Shown here: positions 6,612-9,433 of the stretch, one piece after another
Numbering within the stretch: the first letter of the stretch is position 1
Layout: each line of letters begins with the position of its first letter
From: Cypionkella sp.
Lineage (GTDB): Bacteria > Pseudomonadota > Alphaproteobacteria > Rhodobacterales > Rhodobacteraceae
Assembly: GCA_018063485.1 (NCBI GenBank)
Contig: JAGPBG010000061.1
Coordinates: 1-9,433 of the forward strand
Reading direction: 5' to 3'
Length of the DNA stretch: 9,433 nucleotides
Program-made: the position numbers and the translations under genes
Notes under the pieces: model-generated
Databases searched by the model: none
The model's input: only the letters and a program-made list of their open reading frames with translations
Told to the model about the DNA's origin: nothing

Positions 6612-7523
6612 ATGACCAGCGATATCAGCCTAGCCTTTTCGCATCCCGAAGAGCGCAGCCATGCCTCTGCCGGAGCAGATCCGCGTGACCGCATTTCGCT
6701 GCGCGATCATGTCGTCGAGGTGGATATTGGCGCCTTTCAACAAGAACGCGGCCACCGGCAGCGGGTGATGTTCAATGTGGTGGTTGAAGTGCGCCCCGCG
6801 CCGCAGCCGTTGAATGACGATGTTGACCGGATCCTGTCCTATGACCGGATCACCGATGCGATTGCCACGGAACTGGCCGCCGAGCGACTGAACCTGCTGG
6901 AGACGCTGGCCGAGCGCCTGGCCGAGCGTATTCTGGCCGAGCCGCAGGCGATGCGGGTGTTTGTGCGGATCGAAAAACTTGACATCGGGCCATACAAGCT
7001 GGGGGTCGAGATCGTGCGCAGCCGGGCCGAGGAGGCAACCACGATCCTGTCGCAAGATGGCGAGGAAAAGCTGGTTCACCCCGTTGTCGTTTATCTTGGC
7101 AACGCTGATATTGCCGATCCGGGGCTTGCCGCGCGGCTGGACCATTGGCAGGCCAGTTGCCAGCCGGTGATCCTGACCGTTGGCCTGCCGGATTTGCCAC
7201 GCCCGCAGACCGGGCATCGCCCGACGCAGCGCCGGGTTGATCTTTTGGCGATCGAGCAGAACGCCTGGACTCTGGCCGCGCGTGATCCGCGCTGTGTGGT
7301 GGTGGAAACCCGCACCGAGATGGATTGGGCGATGAAGCGCGGGCAGATGATTGTCTGGGCACCGTCCAAGCTGGTGCTGGATGCGGTGGATGGTCCGCAA
7401 TCGCGCGATCCGGTGGGTCTGGCGCTGTGGCTGGCCGAGCATATGGCTGCGGATTGCTTGATTGTGCACGGCTCTGTTACGGTTCCGGCGGGAAGTCGCG
7501 TGCGGGTGCAATATCAATCCTAG
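6612..7523 (+). CDS. folB: Dihydroneopterin aldolase with a long C-terminal domain resembling a degenerate amino-acid kinase
   Basis: FolB converts 7,8-dihydroneopterin to 6-hydroxymethyl-7,8-dihydropterin and glycolaldehyde in folate synthesis. The aldolase domain spans about residues 27-138 of 303. The expected catalytic residues are present: E45 (IGAFQQE), Y77 (LSYDRI), E97 (LLETLAE) and K122 (RIEKLDIGP), and VGVEIVRSR closes the domain. Ordinary FolB is about 120 aa, so some 165 residues are extra. They include VVVYLGNA (158-165), DLLAIEQN (210-217), VWAPSKLVL (248-256) and LALWLAEHM (270-278), ending in LIVHGS. This follows the order of motifs in MfnE-like amino-acid kinases, but the kinase KLGG reads YLGN and the late VKS reads VHGS, so it is probably catalytically dead. 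That domain call is my inference. The start is ATG at 6612; the ribosome site is weak. folP follows after 42 nt and glmM overlaps folP, suggesting one operon. Confidence 0.93.
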   Translation: MTSDISLAFSHPEERSHASAGADPRDRISLRDHVVEVDIGAFQQERGHRQRVMFNVVVEVRPAPQPLNDDVDRILSYDRITDAIATELAAERLNLLETLAERLAERILAEPQAMRVFVRIEKLDIGPYKLGVEIVRSRAEEATTILSQDGEEKLVHPVVVYLGNADIADPGLAARLDHWQASCQPVILTVGLPDLPRPQTGHRPTQRRVDLLAIEQNAWTLAARDPRCVVVETRTEMDWAMKRGQMIVWAPSKLVLDAVDGPQSRDPVGLALWLAEHMAADCLIVHGSVTVPAGSRVRVQYQS

Positions 7524-7565
7524 AGTCTCTTGCTTGCCGTTGTTTCAGGTTTTATCGACAGTTGA

Positions 7566-8576
7566 ATGGAATATTTGCGTCCCATCCCGATGAGCGATCC
7601 GGCCCGACCGGCTGATGCGCTTTCGCTGGCGGGTGGGCCTTTGTGGTTTGATCGGGTGGAGGTTCTGGCGCGGGGCACTGCGCCACGGGTCATTGCGGCG
7701 GCGGATCTGGATACGGTCGCGCGTGCCCGACTTTCCGGCTTGCGTCCTGATTTCGCCGGCGTGGCGATGAACCGCCCCAACATCATGGGCATCCTGAACG
7801 TCACACCCGACAGTTTTTCCGATGGTGGTCTGTTTTTGCGGCCCGAAGCGGCCCTGGTGCAGGCCCGGCAAATGGCGGTCAGCGCCGATATTCTGGACAT
7901 TGGCGGCGAGAGTACCCGCCCCGGCGCGGCCGAAGTCTCGGCAGAAGAAGAAATCGCCCGCACTGCCCCGGTGATTGCGGCGCTGGTTTCGGCGGGGTTG
8001 GAAACCCCGATTTCGATTGATACCCGCAAGGCTGCGGTGGCACGGCAAGCCTTTGCCGCCGGTGCAAAGATCCTGAACGACGTGACCGCGCTGCGCTTTG
8101 ATGCGGAAATGGCGGCCACGGCGGCGGCTCAAGGCTGCCCGGTGGTGTTGATGCACTCGATCGAGACCCCAGCGACAATGCAGGATGATCCCTGTTATGA
8201 GGATGTCTTGCTCGACGTCTATGACGCGCTGAAGGCCCGGCTAGCCCTTGCCCGTGCGGCAGGAATCGCGCCGGGCAATCTGGCAGTCGATCCGGGGATC
8301 GGTTTTGGCAAGACCCTCGCGCATAACCTCACATTGCTGGCCAGGCTGGCGCTGTTTCACGATCTGGGGGTGCCGGTGCTGTTGGGCGCGTCGCGCAAGC
8401 GGTTCATCGGCACCATCGGTGCCGAGTCCGAGGCGGCACGGCGGATGCCGGGCTCGCTGGCTGTGGCGCTGGCCGGGGTGGCACAAGGGATGCAGATGAT
8501 CCGCGTGCATGATGTAGCAGAAACAAGACAGGCTCTGTCGCTCTGGCAGGCCGCAACACATGGGGTGTCGCAATGA
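7566..8576 (+). CDS. folP: Dihydropteroate synthase
   Basis: FolP condenses 6-hydroxymethyl-7,8-dihydropterin pyrophosphate with p-aminobenzoate to give dihydropteroate; it is the sulfonamide target. The 336-aa protein has an N-terminal extension of about 65 residues before the TIM barrel. It then shows [14 protein letters not shown] (75-88), [11 protein letters not shown] (111-121), ISIDTRK (149-155), ILNDV (169-173), DPGIGFGK (242-249), GASRKR (274-279) and RVHDV (313-317). These carry the pterin, metal and pABA contacts (N78, D111, D152, N171, D242, K278, R313). F84, T117 and P119, positions where resistance changes occur, are the ordinary residues, so this is the chromosomal sensitive form and not a Sul protein. 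The loop usually read MHMQGTP is MHSIETP (196-202). ATG at 7566 has little ribosome-site signal; ATG at 7590 (8 residues later) is an alternative. Its stop overlaps the glmM start. Confidence 0.96.
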   Translation: MEYLRPIPMSDPARPADALSLAGGPLWFDRVEVLARGTAPRVIAAADLDTVARARLSGLRPDFAGVAMNRPNIMGILNVTPDSFSDGGLFLRPEAALVQARQMAVSADILDIGGESTRPGAAEVSAEEEIARTAPVIAALVSAGLETPISIDTRKAAVARQAFAAGAKILNDVTALRFDAEMAATAAAQGCPVVLMHSIETPATMQDDPCYEDVLLDVYDALKARLALARAAGIAPGNLAVDPGIGFGKTLAHNLTLLARLALFHDLGVPVLLGASRKRFIGTIGAESEAARRMPGSLAVALAGVAQGMQMIRVHDVAETRQALSLWQAATHGVSQ

Positions 8577-9433
8577 CGCGCAAACTTTTTGGCACGGACG
8601 GGGTGCGAGGCCGCGCCAATACCTATCCGATGACGGCCGAGATGGCGCTTCGGCTGGGGTCGGCGGCGGGGAGGTTCTTTCGCAGGGATGGCTCGAATGA
8701 TCACCGGGTGGTGATCGGTAAGGATACTCGGCTGTCGGGCTATATGCTGGAAAACGCTCTGACGGCAGGTCTGACCAGCACCGGTATGAATGTGCTGCTG
8801 CTGGGTCCGGTTCCGACGCCCGCCGTGGGTTTTCTGACCCGCTCGATGCGGGCCGATCTGGGGGTGATGATTTCCGCCAGCCACAATCCGCACCATGACA
8901 ACGGCATCAAGTTCTTTGGCCCGGATGGCTTCAAGCTGTCCGATGAGGCTGAACTCGAGATCGAGGGACTGGTTGCGGGCGAGATCGTTCCGGCGCAATC
9001 GGAAAACATCGGGCGGGCCAAAAGGATCGAGGATGCGCAGGGCCGCTATGTTGAATATGCGAAAACCACTTTTCCGGCGGGCCTGCGGCTGGAGGGGCTG
9101 AAGGTGGTGATTGATTGCGCCCATGGGGCCGCTTATCGCGTTGCTCCTGCTGTGCTGTGGGAATTGGGGGCCGAGGTGATTCCGGTGGGAGTCGAACCCA
9201 ACGGCATCAATATCAACGATCATTGCGGATCGACCCATCCCCAGACCGCCGCCGAGGCGGTGATTGCGCATGGTGCCGATCTGGGTATTTGTCTGGACGG
9301 CGATGCCGACCGGGTGATGATCCTTGATGAAAACGGCCAGGTGGCCGATGGCGATCAGTTGATGGCCCTGCTGGCTGCACAATGGTCAGATGAGGGGCGT
9401 TTGCGCGGTGGCGCACTGGTGGCGACGGTGATG
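8573..9433 (+). CDS. glmM: Phosphoglucosamine mutase (3' end outside window)
   Basis: GlmM interconverts glucosamine-6-phosphate and glucosamine-1-phosphate, feeding UDP-GlcNAc for peptidoglycan and lipopolysaccharide. The first 287 codons are visible out of about 450. The protein starts [13 protein letters not shown], as the family does. The active-site loop ISASHNP (100-106) has the phosphorylated serine at S103. The Mg-binding loop DGDADR (242-247) holds D242, D244 and D246. The sugar-binding and C-terminal phosphate-binding domains lie mostly beyond the window. The ATG at 8573 overlaps the folP TGA as ATGA, with a GGGGTG stretch just upstream, so translation is probably coupled to folP. 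The folB-folP-glmM order is familiar from alphaproteobacteria. Confidence 0.97.
   Translation, partial: MTRKLFGTDGVRGRANTYPMTAEMALRLGSAAGRFFRRDGSNDHRVVIGKDTRLSGYMLENALTAGLTSTGMNVLLLGPVPTPAVGFLTRSMRADLGVMISASHNPHHDNGIKFFGPDGFKLSDEAELEIEGLVAGEIVPAQSENIGRAKRIEDAQGRYVEYAKTTFPAGLRLEGLKVVIDCAHGAAYRVAPAVLWELGAEVIPVGVEPNGININDHCGSTHPQTAAEAVIAHGADLGICLDGDADRVMILDENGQVADGDQLMALLAAQWSDEGRLRGGALVATVM

Overview
The window is a GC-rich chromosomal stretch of a Gram-negative alphaproteobacterium. Protein style and gene order (clpA, gloB, a PEP-utilising enzyme, a SleB-type hydrolase, then folB-folP-glmM) suggest Rhodobacterales/Rhodobacteraceae. This placement comes from recognising the families, not from a search. 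I see no mobile element, phage gene, CRISPR array, tRNA or rRNA. It reads as a core housekeeping region.

Layout. Minus strand: a 3'-truncated clpA (1-1864), preceded on its own strand by gloB (2032-2799). A 281-nt divergent spacer follows. Plus strand: a pyruvate,phosphate dikinase-like protein (3081-5642), an exported SleB-family cell-wall hydrolase (5839-6510), then a likely operon of folB (6612-7523), folP (7566-8576) and glmM (8573 to the window end, truncated). folP and glmM overlap by ATGA.

Functions. ClpA is the unfoldase of the ClpAP protease. GloB hydrolyses S-D-lactoylglutathione in methylglyoxal detoxification. FolB and FolP are two steps of folate synthesis, and GlmM makes glucosamine-1-phosphate for UDP-GlcNAc and hence peptidoglycan and LPS. 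The SleB-type protein probably trims peptidoglycan in the periplasm. The PPDK-like protein keeps every residue I can place for phosphohistidine and PEP/pyruvate chemistry, but its ATP-binding domain looks degenerate.

Two proteins deserve a second look. FolB is about 2.5 times the usual length, and its C-terminal half resembles a kinase-dead amino-acid-kinase (MfnE-like) domain. The PPDK-like protein seems to have lost key ATP-site residues while keeping the rest of the catalytic machinery. At the DNA level, the 101-nt sleB-folB spacer holds a strong nested stem-loop, and a heat-shock-like promoter may lie before clpA. No wholly new multi-gene system is evident.
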